Below are positions 6,983-15,341 of a stretch of DNA of 46,057 nucleotides, one piece after another; within the stretch, counting starts at the first letter, position 1; every line of letters begins with the position of its first letter. The notes below the pieces were generated by a model. It saw only the letters and a program-made list of their open reading frames with translations. It was not told where the DNA came from and ran no database searches. Source of the stretch: Kiritimatiellia bacterium (GTDB taxonomy: Bacteria > Verrucomicrobiota > Kiritimatiellia > RFP12 > UBA1067). The stretch is from contig JAFRBA010000176.1 of assembly GCA_017405115.1 (NCBI GenBank), positions 1-46,057 on the forward strand, given 5' to 3'. A program made the translations under genes and the position numbers.

Positions 6983-9894
6983 GACGCGCCTTCAGGTAGA
7001 TCAAGCAGGCTGGCGAAAAGCGGCATGAGCTTGTCGATGGTGACAGGCTTAAGGACAATGCTGTCAAAGCCCTTTTCCGCGAACGTCTCCTGCATTTCGA
7101 CGTCGGCCGTGATGACGTGGACCGGCATCTTCGCGAACTTCGCGCTGGCGCGAATCGCCTTCACAAGGCCTTCGCCGTCCATCTCCGGCATCCACATGTC
7201 GGTGAGCACAATGTCGAACGGCTTGTCGCCGGCGGCCTCCAGCGCGTCGAGCGCCTTGCGTCCGTCGGCCGCCATGGCTACGTCGAAGTCACCGACCTTC
7301 TTGAGCATTGCCCTAAGCACCATCAGGTTCATCTTCTGGTCGTCGACGATAAGGACGCGCGGCCTGGAAGAGCGTGCAGCTGAAATCGGAGATTGTGGAG
7401 TCGCATTGCCTTCTTCACCTTCGACTTTGCGCTTTGCGCTCTCGACTTTACACACCTTCACGCCCGGCAGCGTGACAGCGAACGTCGAGCCCTTGCCCAC
7501 GGTCGACGCGATGGTCAGCTTGCCGCCCATCGCGTCGGCGAGCTGACGGCAGATGGCGAGGCCGAGGCCCGTGCCTCCGTGCCGCGCCGCCTTGGAGCGC
7601 ACCTGGACGTAAGGTGACATGATTCGCTCCATGTCCTCTTCGCCGATGCCGCAGCCCGTGTCCTCGACCTCGACGCGCAAGACGCCCGAGCCGTCGGCGG
7701 CGCCCTCCTCCGAAAACGAGGCCCTGACCTCCACGAAGCCCTCGCCGGTAAACTTCACGGCGTTGCTGACGAGATTGAACACAAGCTGCCCGACCCGCCG
7801 CGGATCGACCATGAGCCCCGGCAGCCCGGATGCCCGGCAGCGCAGCTCGAGCGCGGGCTTGTTGTTGGAGACTCGGAACGATTCCACTATCTCGCCGGCG
7901 AGCCGGGAGACGTCCGTCGGTGCCGGCACGATGTCGATCCGCCCCGTCTCGAGCCTAGAGAAGTCGAGAAGGTCGTTGATGAGCCGAAGGAGCGTCTTTG
8001 TGCTCACGAGAATGGAGTCGACGGCCTGTTCGCGCTCGGCGTCGGTCTTGGCGCCCATCTTCAGCACCTGCGAGAAGCCGACGATGGCATTCAGGGGCGT
8101 GCGGATGTCGTGGCTCACCGTCGAGAAGAAGTAGCTCTTCGACTTGCTTGCGCTCTCCTCGGCCTCCAGCTTCTGCTTCAGCAGGCCGCTCTCGCGGCCT
8201 CGCAGGATCGAAAACAGGTTCAGCATTATCGCGAGCGACGAGACCAGGAGCAGAAGCTCGATGAACGACTTCGCGAGCATGTCACGGTTCACGTGGCCCA
8301 TTATCGCGGACACCATGTCCGCGTTGACGGTCTTCCCCACGAGGTCCCCGAAGGACTTCGCCGAAGCGTCGTCCACCGCGAGGCGCATCCACATGAGCGA
8401 CGAGAAGAAGATGAGCACCAGCACGACCACCCAGACGATCGTGGACTTCCCGAACCTGTTCAGCCAGTCGACCTTGAAGACGTGCCTGTACTGCAGGAAC
8501 CCCAGTATGCACCAGATGGCGAGCAGAAGGTACGACTCGGCCGAAAGCGACTCGCCGGAGATGTAGTTAGGCACGAGCATCAGGAGGCAGAAGAGGGCCG
8601 CCATCACTACGCCGCCAAGCCCGAGGGCCTTCGCGACAAGCTCGCGGCGTCCGCCGCCCTTCCCGATGACCGAGAACGCGGCGGCCGACGTATAGCCGTA
8701 GGCGATCGCCGCGCCAAGGCTCGAGACGTCGACGGGCCACCCGGTCACGGTGCGCCCGAAGAACGGGATCGCGAACGACGCGCACATGACGAACAGGACC
8801 GCGTTCGCGGGCGTCCCGTCCCTGTTGAGCCGCCCGAACCAGCTCGGGATCGCCCCGCCGTCGGCCATCGCGTGCATGAGGCGGCTCGTCGCGAAGAAGG
8901 TGCCGAAGATGCCGGTCAGCTGCGCGGCCAGCATCGCGCTGCCAATGACCGCGACGCCGACCGCGCCGAGGGCCTTCCTCGACGCGGCGAACACCGGCAT
9001 TCCGTCGACTCCCGAAAGACCCGGAATCGCGGCTATGTAGTCGCTCCAGCTCGCGTATCCGCCTGGCAGCGAGACGACCGGCAGGAGGGCAAGGAGAAGA
9101 TAGACCGCCGCGGAGAGGGCGATTGCCGCGACCATGACGCCGAAGACGCGGCGGACGGGGAATCGGAACTCGGCGGACGAGTGGACGACTGCCTCGAAGC
9201 CGACGAACGCCCAGGGGATCATCGCGAGGATGTGGACGACCTGCATGCAATGCCCGCCGCCCGGCGCGAACGCGGGCCCCATCGAGGCGAAGCCGCCGTC
9301 GTGCCGCGCGATCGCGGCGGCGAAGACCGCCACGACCCCGGCGACGAACACGCCGGCCAGCACCGTATGCAGCCCGGCGGCCAGGCGCTTGCGGAAGAGG
9401 CACACCGCTCCGCAGAACGCTATGGCGAGAACGCACAGCGCGACCTCCCCGAAATACACGTCGAAGCCGGCGAGCGTGTAGTGGAAGCCGAACTGCAGCG
9501 CGTCGCCGAAGAGGAACCGCACGAGCAGCACGAGAGCGGTCGCGTTCGCCCAGAGGATCGCGACGTACGTTAGCCAGAGGAACCAACCCAGCAGAAAGCC
9601 GTGGTCGGAGCCGAACGCCTTCGTCGCGAATGCGTACGCGCCTCCCGTGCCGGGAGCCAGCTGAAGCATCCGGTGGTAGTTGAAGGCAAAGACAGACATC
9701 GCGACGGAGCCGAGAAGAATGCCTATGACGGTTCCCGCAGGCCCCGCACCGGGCAGGAACATCGTCCCAGGCATAACGAAGGCCCCCCATCCCACGGCAT
9801 ATCCGAAGGACAGGGCAAGAACCGCTATCGGCGTGAGATACTGACCGAGACTGGGCTTTGCGCCCCCCGCACCGTCATTGCAAGAAGAATTCAT
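6979..9894 (-). CDS. APC-family permease fused to hybrid histidine kinase
   Basis: A 971-aa fusion. Residues about 20-500 form an amino acid-polyamine-organocation (APC) transporter: about 12 hydrophobic segments with the family's early GWGAFVMPG motif. A further membrane segment (about 545-565) leads into a HisKA domain with STVSHDIRTP (His595), a HATPase domain (N-box NLVSNAVKF, G-boxes DTGCGIG and GGTGLGLAI) and a receiver domain with VDD, phospho-acceptor Asp899 (LTDMWMPEMDG) and Lys949. It parallels CbrA, where a sodium/solute symporter is fused to a kinase, but with an APC permease. The linker before the receiver contains a heptad repeat (KVCKVESAKRKVE). The start sits 8 nt after TGCTATAAT. 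Likely senses uptake of an amino acid or amine; no HPt lies next to it. Confidence 0.9.
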   Translation of the reverse strand: MNSSCNDGAGGAKPSLGQYLTPIAVLALSFGYAVGWGAFVMPGTMFLPGAGPAGTVIGILLGSVAMSVFAFNYHRMLQLAPGTGGAYAFATKAFGSDHGFLLGWFLWLTYVAILWANATALVLLVRFLFGDALQFGFHYTLAGFDVYFGEVALCVLAIAFCGAVCLFRKRLAAGLHTVLAGVFVAGVVAVFAAAIARHDGGFASMGPAFAPGGGHCMQVVHILAMIPWAFVGFEAVVHSSAEFRFPVRRVFGVMVAAIALSAAVYLLLALLPVVSLPGGYASWSDYIAAIPGLSGVDGMPVFAASRKALGAVGVAVIGSAMLAAQLTGIFGTFFATSRLMHAMADGGAIPSWFGRLNRDGTPANAVLFVMCASFAIPFFGRTVTGWPVDVSSLGAAIAYGYTSAAAFSVIGKGGGRRELVAKALGLGGVVMAALFCLLMLVPNYISGESLSAESYLLLAIWCILGFLQYRHVFKVDWLNRFGKSTIVWVVVLVLIFFSSLMWMRLAVDDASAKSFGDLVGKTVNADMVSAIMGHVNRDMLAKSFIELLLLVSSLAIMLNLFSILRGRESGLLKQKLEAEESASKSKSYFFSTVSHDIRTPLNAIVGFSQVLKMGAKTDAEREQAVDSILVSTKTLLRLINDLLDFSRLETGRIDIVPAPTDVSRLAGEIVESFRVSNNKPALELRCRASGLPGLMVDPRRVGQLVFNLVSNAVKFTGEGFVEVRASFSEEGAADGSGVLRVEVEDTGCGIGEEDMERIMSPYVQVRSKAARHGGTGLGLAICRQLADAMGGKLTIASTVGKGSTFAVTLPGVKVCKVESAKRKVEGEEGNATPQSPISAARSSRPRVLIVDDQKMNLMVLRAMLKKVGDFDVAMAADGRKALDALEAAGDKPFDIVLTDMWMPEMDGEGLVKAIRASAKFAKMPVHVITADVEMQETFAEKGFDSIVLKPVTIDKLMPLFASLLDLPEGAS
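7414..7461 (-). repeat. Heptad repeat in the kinase-receiver linker
   Basis: Seven-base units (on plus: TTCACCT, TCGACTT, TGCGCTT, TGCGCTC, TCGACTT, TACACAC) encode KVCKVESAKRKVE on the minus strand. It lies between the HATPase and receiver domains. Related to the GTGTAAA family. Confidence 0.6.
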
Positions 9895-9902
9895 ACCCTG
9901 CC

Positions 9903-9911
9903 ATTATAGCA
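9903..9911 (-). promoter_or_regulatory. Extended -10 promoter, leaderless type (permease-kinase)
   Basis: TGCTATAAT on the minus strand preceded by TGAAATG. It ends 8 nt before the ATG at 9894, with no Shine-Dalgarno sequence between. Confidence 0.7.
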
Positions 9912-9968
9912 CATTTCAGACGAACATAGTAAGCACTCGCGAATCTTCGATCGCCAAACAAGACGCGG

Positions 9969-9988
9969 AAGCCGCATCAGAGGCGGCT
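9969..9988 (-). terminator. Weak hairpin at the end of the pyruvyltransferase gene
   Basis: AGCCGC and GCGGCT form a 6-bp stem with a 7-nt loop overlapping the stop codon, followed on the minus strand by a modest T-containing tail (TCTTGTTT). It may end the pyruvyltransferase/nitroreductase transcript. Confidence 0.35.
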
Positions 9989-11150
9989 ATCCCTTCAGCA
10001 ACGAGACAAGTTCGCCGCGCGACTTCTCAAGCCGCGACATCAGTTCGGCGTATGCCCGCGAGCGGGCCACGTCCCATTCACCCCTGTCTTTGAGCGCGGC
10101 GAGGACATGCGCCGTAACCTTGTCCCAGTCGCAGTCGTAGACGCTTCCCTCGACGGTACGCCCGAAGTTGGACAGCCAGTTGGCCAGCTTTGAGCCACGC
10201 GCGATTCCGAGTCCGGGAGTGCCGGCGTTAGCCGCGAGAATCAGCAGGTGAAGCCTGCTCGAAAGGACGACATCGCATTTCGCGGCCGCCTCCATGACAG
10301 CCTCGGGCGTTGTTCCCGAGATGCACTCGACGCCAAGCGATTCAAGAAGCGCGCGGTCGGTCTTGGGGTTCATGGGGATTCCGACGACCTTCGCGCCGGA
10401 GGCGCGGACTGCGGCGATCAGGCCCTTGACGCCCGCCAAATCGGACACTTGGCGCTGCGTCGAAATGCAGAGGCCCAATTGAGAGTGTAAAGTTGAAAGC
10501 GTAGGATGCAAAATGGCATGGCACGGGGCATCTCCTCCATTTTCCACTTTACACTTTACACTTTCCATTTGCAGCAGTATCGCCGTGTCGGCGGCAATGC
10601 CGGCGCTGGCAAAACCCAGGGAGGCGAGCGTGGCGGCGCTCTGCGGATCGCGCAGCCACACGCCCCTGCAGCGCGGCAGAATCGCCGCGATGCGGCGCGC
10701 CAGCCTGTCGCGCAGACGCCGCTCGTACCACCCGACGAGCCCTAGGCACCGAAGCGCGAGCCGCCGCCTCCCACTCGCCCTGAAGAACACCGGGTTCAGC
10801 TCGTCGTCCATTCCGACGCCCCAGATGAAGGTGGCGACACCCGCGGTCTGCGCTGTTTCAAGGAGGTCGAGGGCGACATGCGGATAGTCCGAAAGCCCTG
10901 TCGCGCCGCACCAGATGTATGCGTCGTGCCTGCGGACTGCATCCCCGAAGCCGTCCAGGCCGTGACCGGCAAAGCCGAAAGGCGGCACGACGTCCACGCC
11001 GAGCAGATCGGCTGTCGCGGGATCGGCCGTCGCAACCGTGATTTCAACGCCCGGCAGCGACTCCCTGAGCATCTTCACGACGCCTGCGACAATCGCCTCG
11101 TCGCCGATGTTGTCGCATCCGAGCGGTATGCCTCCGAGGAGTATCTTCAT
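9987..11150 (-). CDS. Polysaccharide pyruvyl transferase family protein
   Basis: A 387-aa protein of the CsaB/WcaK-like pyruvyl transferase family. These are GT-B-like enzymes that transfer a pyruvyl ketal from phosphoenolpyruvate to a sugar of a surface polymer. Seen: the N-terminal NIGDEAIVAG loop, GVWLRDPQSAATL, then SSRLHLLILAANAGTPGLGIA, the usual C-terminal signature. The start MKILLGG overlaps the stop of the nitroreductase-like gene (ATGA). A heptad palindrome of about 95 bp is inserted in frame near residues 190-225 (MESVKCKVENGG ... HPTLSTLHSQLG), between the two domains, a region that is short in normal family members. Probably cytoplasmic and part of surface-glycan decoration. Confidence 0.82.
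   Translation of the reverse strand: MKILLGGIPLGCDNIGDEAIVAGVVKMLRESLPGVEITVATADPATADLLGVDVVPPFGFAGHGLDGFGDAVRRHDAYIWCGATGLSDYPHVALDLLETAQTAGVATFIWGVGMDDELNPVFFRASGRRRLALRCLGLVGWYERRLRDRLARRIAAILPRCRGVWLRDPQSAATLASLGFASAGIAADTAILLQMESVKCKVENGGDAPCHAILHPTLSTLHSQLGLCISTQRQVSDLAGVKGLIAAVRASGAKVVGIPMNPKTDRALLESLGVECISGTTPEAVMEAAAKCDVVLSSRLHLLILAANAGTPGLGIARGSKLANWLSNFGRTVEGSVYDCDWDKVTAHVLAALKDRGEWDVARSRAYAELMSRLEKSRGELVSLLKG
10478..10573 (-). repeat. Heptad palindrome, GTGTAAA family
   Basis: Left arm (10478-10521) carries GTGTAAA and related units; right arm (10534-10573) carries the complementary TTTTCCA/CTTTACA units. The reading frame of the pyruvyltransferase gene is kept through both arms (encoding SVKCKVE and TLSTLHS). 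Confidence 0.75.
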
Positions 11151-12139
11151 TCTCCGCCTCCGTGCCATGTGAGAACGTCCGAAACCGCAAGTCGAGGGGA
11201 CGCCGCGACGTCGAACTCCTCCGGGGGCATTCCGCAGGCGATCACCTGGACTATCGCCTCATTGGACGGGATTCCGAGGAATTCATGCGCCGCGCGGTCA
11301 ACCTCGGGCGAGACGCTCCAGTGGAGGATGCAGTGCGCAACGCCGAAATAGTGGAGCGCGTAGCAGAGGTTCATCACGAAGATGCCGCCGTTCGTGTAGG
11401 CGTCGTGGCGCTCCCAGCCCCAGCGGACGGCGGAGAGGTCGGACGTCACCACCAGGACCTTGTCCGCGTCCTGCCCGAAGCCGCGGGTGCCGCCCTGCAG
11501 CGCAAAAAGCCGGTCGCGCAGCGCGGGCGAGTCGACGACGTGGACGCGCGCGTGCTGGCGGTTGCAGGCGCTCGGAGCGGTAAGGGCGAGCTCGACGGCG
11601 GACTTGACCGTTCCTTCGGGGACAGGCCCCGCGAAGTGGCGGCAGACATGGCGCGAGGCCGCAAAACGCGGAAAAGGCGCGTCTTTTGCCGCAAAGAAAT
11701 CGGAGCGCTTTACATGCGGCTCGTCAGCCGCGGGAACGTCCGGATGCGCGGACAGGAAGGCATCGAGGCGCGGCATCGGATCCGGACTCTCCCGGTGGAG
11801 CTCGCGGTACGCGCGCAGCACGCCGACGGCGTGGCGCACCTGCCGGTCGTCCTTGCCGAACCGCCTCTCAAACGAGTCTACGAGGTTCACAAGGTGCACG
11901 ACCGCCCCCTTGCCGAATCCGAGTCGGCGGCGCGGCATGGTGAGCCCCTTTTCGAGGACATGGTAGCCCATCACGATTTCGGCACGCGCAGCGGCCTTGC
12001 GGTCCAGATGCAGCGCACCCGCGTTCTGCATGAACTGCCTTTCGTCGTAGCGGAACGCACGCGCCGCCTCGGAGCGCACCTTCGCGCGCTTCCTCCAGGC
12101 GACGAGCGCCCTTTTGAGCCTTCTGAGGAATTCGATCAT
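11147..12139 (-). CDS. Nitroreductase-family protein with N-terminal extension
   Basis: A 330-aa protein. The C-terminal 170 residues look like the FMN-dependent nitroreductase fold: SRHVCRHFAGPVP, ALTAPSACNRQHARVHVV for FMN binding, and a late GIPSNEAIVQVIACGMPPE. The N-terminal 150 residues are charged and helical. This type is repeatedly found beside polysaccharide pyruvyl transferases, as here, where the genes overlap (ATGA), so a redox step in glycan decoration is plausible but unproven. Translation starts 8 nt after a TGCTATAAT box. It is divergent from the epimerase gene. Other oxidoreductase roles are possible. Confidence 0.7.
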   Translation of the reverse strand: MIEFLRRLKRALVAWRKRAKVRSEAARAFRYDERQFMQNAGALHLDRKAAARAEIVMGYHVLEKGLTMPRRRLGFGKGAVVHLVNLVDSFERRFGKDDRQVRHAVGVLRAYRELHRESPDPMPRLDAFLSAHPDVPAADEPHVKRSDFFAAKDAPFPRFAASRHVCRHFAGPVPEGTVKSAVELALTAPSACNRQHARVHVVDSPALRDRLFALQGGTRGFGQDADKVLVVTSDLSAVRWGWERHDAYTNGGIFVMNLCYALHYFGVAHCILHWSVSPEVDRAAHEFLGIPSNEAIVQVIACGMPPEEFDVAASPRLAVSDVLTWHGGGE

Positions 12140-12147
12140 TGCCGTAG

Positions 12148-12156
12148 ATTATAGCA
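12148..12156 (-). promoter_or_regulatory. Extended -10 promoter, leaderless type (nitroreductase)
   Basis: TGCTATAAT on the minus strand preceded by GGGAATG; 8 nt separate it from the ATG at 12139. Confidence 0.7.
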
Positions 12157-12170
12157 CATTCCCGCATAAA

Positions 12171-12234
12171 TGGCGACAGCATGTGCAAACGGAGTTCAAG
12201 GTCGCCATCTGCACAGGGATGGCAATGTCCATCC
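12171..12234. promoter_or_regulatory. Inverted repeats between divergent promoters
   Basis: TGGCGAC (12171-12177) and GTCGCCA (12201-12207) face each other. Next to them GGATGG (12217-12222) and CCATCC (12229-12234) form a second dyad over the expected -35 region of the epimerase promoter. They could be operators or a hairpin; no regulator can be named. Confidence 0.35.
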
Positions 12235-12240
12235 TGAAAG

Positions 12241-12249
12241 TGATATAAT
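12241..12249 (+). promoter_or_regulatory. Extended -10 promoter, leaderless type (epimerase)
   Basis: TGATATAAT on the plus strand, with 7 nt between the hexamer and the ATG at 12257. Transcription should begin at or within 1-2 nt of the start codon. Confidence 0.7.
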
Positions 12250-12256
12250 ATTTACA

Positions 12257-13219
12257 ATGAAAATTCTAATCACAGGCTTTGCCGGCTTCATCGGCTTCCA
12301 CGCGGCGCGGGAATTCCTGCGTCGCGGGTGGGAAGTCGTCGGCATTGACAACTTCTGCGACTACTACAACGTCAAGCTCAAGCGCGACCGCGCGGCGTTG
12401 CTCGCAGGCCAACGCGGCTTCTCGGCGCAGGAGCTCGACATCTGCGACCTCGCCGAGCTTCGCGGCGTTTTTGCCTCGGAAGCGCCGGATGTCGTCCTCA
12501 ACCTCGCCGCGCAGCCGGGAGTCAGGTATTCCATCGACCATCCCTTCGTCTACGAGAAGACGAACCTAGAGGGGTTCTTGAACATCCTTGAATGCTGCCG
12601 CCACGCGGCGAAGGTGCCGAAGCTGGTCTACGCCTCGTCGTCGTCGGTATACGGCGGGAACAAGAAGATGCCCTTCGAGGAATCTGACAAGGTGGATAAC
12701 CCCGTGAGCCTCTACGCCGCGACGAAGAAGGCGAACGAGCTGATGGCGCACACCTACTCGCACCTCTACGGGATGCAGACGATAGGCTTAAGGTTCTTCA
12801 CTGTATACGGCGCGTGGTACCGCCCCGACATGGCGCTCTCGCTCTTCGCGGACGCGATGCTGCACGGCCGTCCCATCAAGGTCTTCAACCACGGCGACAT
12901 GCTGCGCGACTTCACCTTCGTGGACGACATCGTGGACGGGATCGTCCGCGTCGTCGAGTCGAACGCCCTTACCGCATACGACGTCTTCAACATCGGCAAC
13001 CACCGGAGCGAAAAGCTGCTCGACGTCATCAACGTGCTTGCCGAATCGCTCGGCGTGGAGCCGAAAATGGAGATGCTCCCGATGCAGCCTGGCGACGTCT
13101 ATGCGACGTACGCGAGCATCGAGAAGCTCAACAAGGCCGTCGGCTACGAACCGAAGACGACGATCCGCGAAGGCATCCCCGTCTTCGCGAAATGGTACAA
13201 GGACTACCACGGACTATGA
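12257..13219 (+). CDS. NAD-dependent UDP-sugar epimerase, UDP-glucuronate 4-epimerase type
   Basis: A 320-aa extended short-chain dehydrogenase. Seen: the NAD-binding TGFAGFIGFHAA loop, IDNFCDYYNVKLKRDR (typical of UDP-glucuronate 4-epimerases), the Ser of the triad in YASSSSVYGG, the catalytic YAATKK, and a C-terminal region giving substrate contacts. It should interconvert UDP-glucuronate and UDP-galacturonate, or a close relative, as precursor for the polysaccharide. The start at 12257 is fixed by the promoter 7 nt upstream and by the family N-terminus; an upstream in-frame start would lie 5' of the promoter. The stop overlaps the next start (ATGA). Confidence 0.88.
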   Translation: MKILITGFAGFIGFHAAREFLRRGWEVVGIDNFCDYYNVKLKRDRAALLAGQRGFSAQELDICDLAELRGVFASEAPDVVLNLAAQPGVRYSIDHPFVYEKTNLEGFLNILECCRHAAKVPKLVYASSSSVYGGNKKMPFEESDKVDNPVSLYAATKKANELMAHTYSHLYGMQTIGLRFFTVYGAWYRPDMALSLFADAMLHGRPIKVFNHGDMLRDFTFVDDIVDGIVRVVESNALTAYDVFNIGNHRSEKLLDVINVLAESLGVEPKMEMLPMQPGDVYATYASIEKLNKAVGYEPKTTIREGIPVFAKWYKDYHGL

Positions 13220-14289
13220 ATCCATTCTTCTCGATAATCGTTCCATGCTGCGACGTCGCGCAATATCTGCGCGAATGCCTCGACTCGGTCGTAAAGCAAC
13301 CCTTCGCCGACTGGGAATGCCTTCTCGGCGTAGAGGAGTCGAAGGACGACACCGAGAAGATCGCCCGCGAATATTCCGAGAGAGACCCGCGCTTCAAGGT
13401 GTTCACCGGCCCACGCAGCGGCTCGTGCTCCGCCTCGCGCAACACAGGCATAGACATGGCGACAGGCGAGTACATCATCTTCCTCGACGGAGACGATACG
13501 ATAGCCGAAGGTTCGCTCCAGCGCCTCCACGACAAAATCGCCGCGCGACCCGGCGCAGACATCTATCCCTGCGCCATGCAGGTCGTCGACGAAGTCCACG
13601 ACAAGGGCCTTCCGCCGAGGGACAACTATCCAGCCGACTTCACGGACGAGCAGACCGGCCCCAAGGCGACGCTTATGATCTACTCTCTACGCCGCGACCC
13701 GTGCCCGATGCTCCAGCTGTCTGTCTTCCGGCGCAGGCATCTTGTCGAAAACGACCTCAAGTGCCTGCATGGCATGAAACGGCAGGACAGCGAGTTCGCG
13801 CCGCGCGCGCTGTATCTCGCGAAGCGCGTCATCCCGATACACGAGCCGTTCTACCGCTATCGGATACGCTCCGGCTCGATATCGATGTCGGCGAAGAAGA
13901 CAGACTACTTCCTAAAGGACTATGCCGCGATCCTCAAGTCGCTGTTTGCATTCCACGCCAAGGTCTCGTCCGGCCCAGGCTTCAACAGCCGCCTGTCCCA
14001 GCTGTGGGCACAACACTGGCTCACATGGCTTTTCTACTACTGGTTCGCTTCGCGCGCGATAAGGCTTACACCGCGGCGCGCAAGGATGGAAACCCTGCAA
14101 AGCCTTTTCGCGGACGGATTTGGAAACTTCGATGCCCTTTTACACGCATCGACCTTCCCGCGTCGGTTCGCTTCGGTGTTCATAAAGCTCTTCGTGCGCC
14201 ACCCGGCGCTCTCGAGACTCGTGGACGCATTCTTCCTCTCAGTCTACAATCCGCTCACGGCGCTTCGCGACAAGCTCGCTGGTTGTTGA
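13216..14289 (+). CDS. Glycosyltransferase family 2
   Basis: A 357-aa GT-A transferase starting NPFFSIIVPCCDVAQYL with SASRNTGIDMATGEYIIFLDGDD, where DGDD is the metal/nucleotide site. The C-terminal 150 residues carry conserved aromatic segments and a possible amphipathic or membrane-associated stretch (WLTWLFYYWFASR). The ATG overlaps the epimerase stop, so the two form a two-gene operon that converges with the minus-strand Stealth gene 14 nt away. Donor and acceptor sugars are unknown. Confidence 0.87.
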   Translation: MNPFFSIIVPCCDVAQYLRECLDSVVKQPFADWECLLGVEESKDDTEKIAREYSERDPRFKVFTGPRSGSCSASRNTGIDMATGEYIIFLDGDDTIAEGSLQRLHDKIAARPGADIYPCAMQVVDEVHDKGLPPRDNYPADFTDEQTGPKATLMIYSLRRDPCPMLQLSVFRRRHLVENDLKCLHGMKRQDSEFAPRALYLAKRVIPIHEPFYRYRIRSGSISMSAKKTDYFLKDYAAILKSLFAFHAKVSSGPGFNSRLSQLWAQHWLTWLFYYWFASRAIRLTPRRARMETLQSLFADGFGNFDALLHASTFPRRFASVFIKLFVRHPALSRLVDAFFLSVYNPLTALRDKLAGC

Positions 14290-14303
14290 CAAAAGCTTAT
14301 TCG

Positions 14304-15329
14304 CTATTTCTCGAAAGAGGACTTCCCCGGAAAAACAGACTCGAATGCGCCGGCAACTTCTGAAAAGCAGCGTTCCAGTCCGGCGCTGGATCCCTTGTCA
14401 TTGAGGCACAGCTCACAGGAAGTCCTGTTCCTTATTATGTTGCAGACATGCCCAACAGTCTCTTCGGTCAATGCAACGAACTCACCCATTCGCTTCTCGT
14501 TCGCCGGGAAGAACCGCCCCGACACCATGTCCCACGCGCTTGCAAGCCAGTGGCTCACGCAGTCGTCCGTACGAAAACGGTTCCGCGACGTGCGATCAAG
14601 CGCCCTGGGGCAGACCCGCCAAATCTTCTCGAACGTTGACTTGAGATGCGGCTGCGCGATATGTCCGAACGTTCCGGCTATGTAGACGCGGTTAACCGAG
14701 AACGACACAATGTTCTTGACTGCCCGGGCAACTCCCAATGCACGAAAATCAACAAACTTCCATATATTCCTCCACACAAGCCGCTCGACGTCCAGCCCTG
14801 TCTTCAGCACGCCGCTGTTGTTGATGGCAATGCGGCTCGTGTTGCTGCTCCCTATCCAGCGCGGAATGCCGAGATCGCATGGTATGACCGGCAGCCCCTT
14901 CCGGAAGAAAAACTCGGGCGGCACGGGACGGAGCAAAAACAAGTCATCATTGAAAAGGACGAAGCGTTCGGAAAGATCTGGTATCCGATGAAGGTTCAGC
15001 TCGATTGTATTGGACTGAAACGTCGGCAGGCACGCCGCAGGGATATAGTCAGCGTGATTGACGAGCCTCAGCCTCGGATTGTTCTCGTCAAGCCATTCCG
15101 GCTTCTGCCCGCATGTCACGAAGAACACGCGATTGACCCACGGAGCGAACCGCTCTACTGATCTGAACCAGTACCGGAGCAGCCCGTAGTCGCGGTAGCG
15201 ACAGTCGGCGTTGGCGTCTTCGTCGCCGCGCGCCATGGCCTCGCCAGAATTTTCGTAGCTGCGCTTCTCGGCAAGCCATCGCGGATCCGAACCATCCACC
15301 CATGGAAGCACAAAGTCAATCTTGTCCAT
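14304..15329 (-). CDS. Stealth-type capsular polysaccharide phosphotransferase
   Basis: A 341-aa protein with the Stealth signatures in order: CR1 IDFVLPWVDGSDP at the N-terminus; CR2 RDYGLLRYWFRSVE, VNHADYIP, LPTFQSNTIE and RFVLFNDDLF; then a CR3-like HIAQPHLKSTFEKIW. Known Stealth proteins (SacB/CpsY type) transfer sugar-1-phosphate from a nucleotide sugar to make phosphodiester-linked polymers. It has an excellent ribosome binding site (AGGAGG, 7 nt before ATG) and directly follows the flippase gene, so a phosphodiester linkage in this exopolysaccharide is likely. Confidence 0.88.
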   Translation of the reverse strand: MDKIDFVLPWVDGSDPRWLAEKRSYENSGEAMARGDEDANADCRYRDYGLLRYWFRSVERFAPWVNRVFFVTCGQKPEWLDENNPRLRLVNHADYIPAACLPTFQSNTIELNLHRIPDLSERFVLFNDDLFLLRPVPPEFFFRKGLPVIPCDLGIPRWIGSSNTSRIAINNSGVLKTGLDVERLVWRNIWKFVDFRALGVARAVKNIVSFSVNRVYIAGTFGHIAQPHLKSTFEKIWRVCPRALDRTSRNRFRTDDCVSHWLASAWDMVSGRFFPANEKRMGEFVALTEETVGHVCNIIRNRTSCELCLNDKGSSAGLERCFSEVAGAFESVFPGKSSFEK

Positions 15330-15341
15330 TCCAGAACCTCC

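Noticed and set aside
8110..9573. 487-codon plus-strand frame opposite the permease-kinase gene
   Set aside because: Composition is almost wholly charged (R/E/D/H), without secondary-structure pattern; the opposite strand is clearly an APC permease.
11162..12154. 330-codon plus-strand frame mirroring the nitroreductase gene
   Set aside because: Exactly antisense to a gene with nitroreductase motifs, its own promoter and a coupled neighbour.
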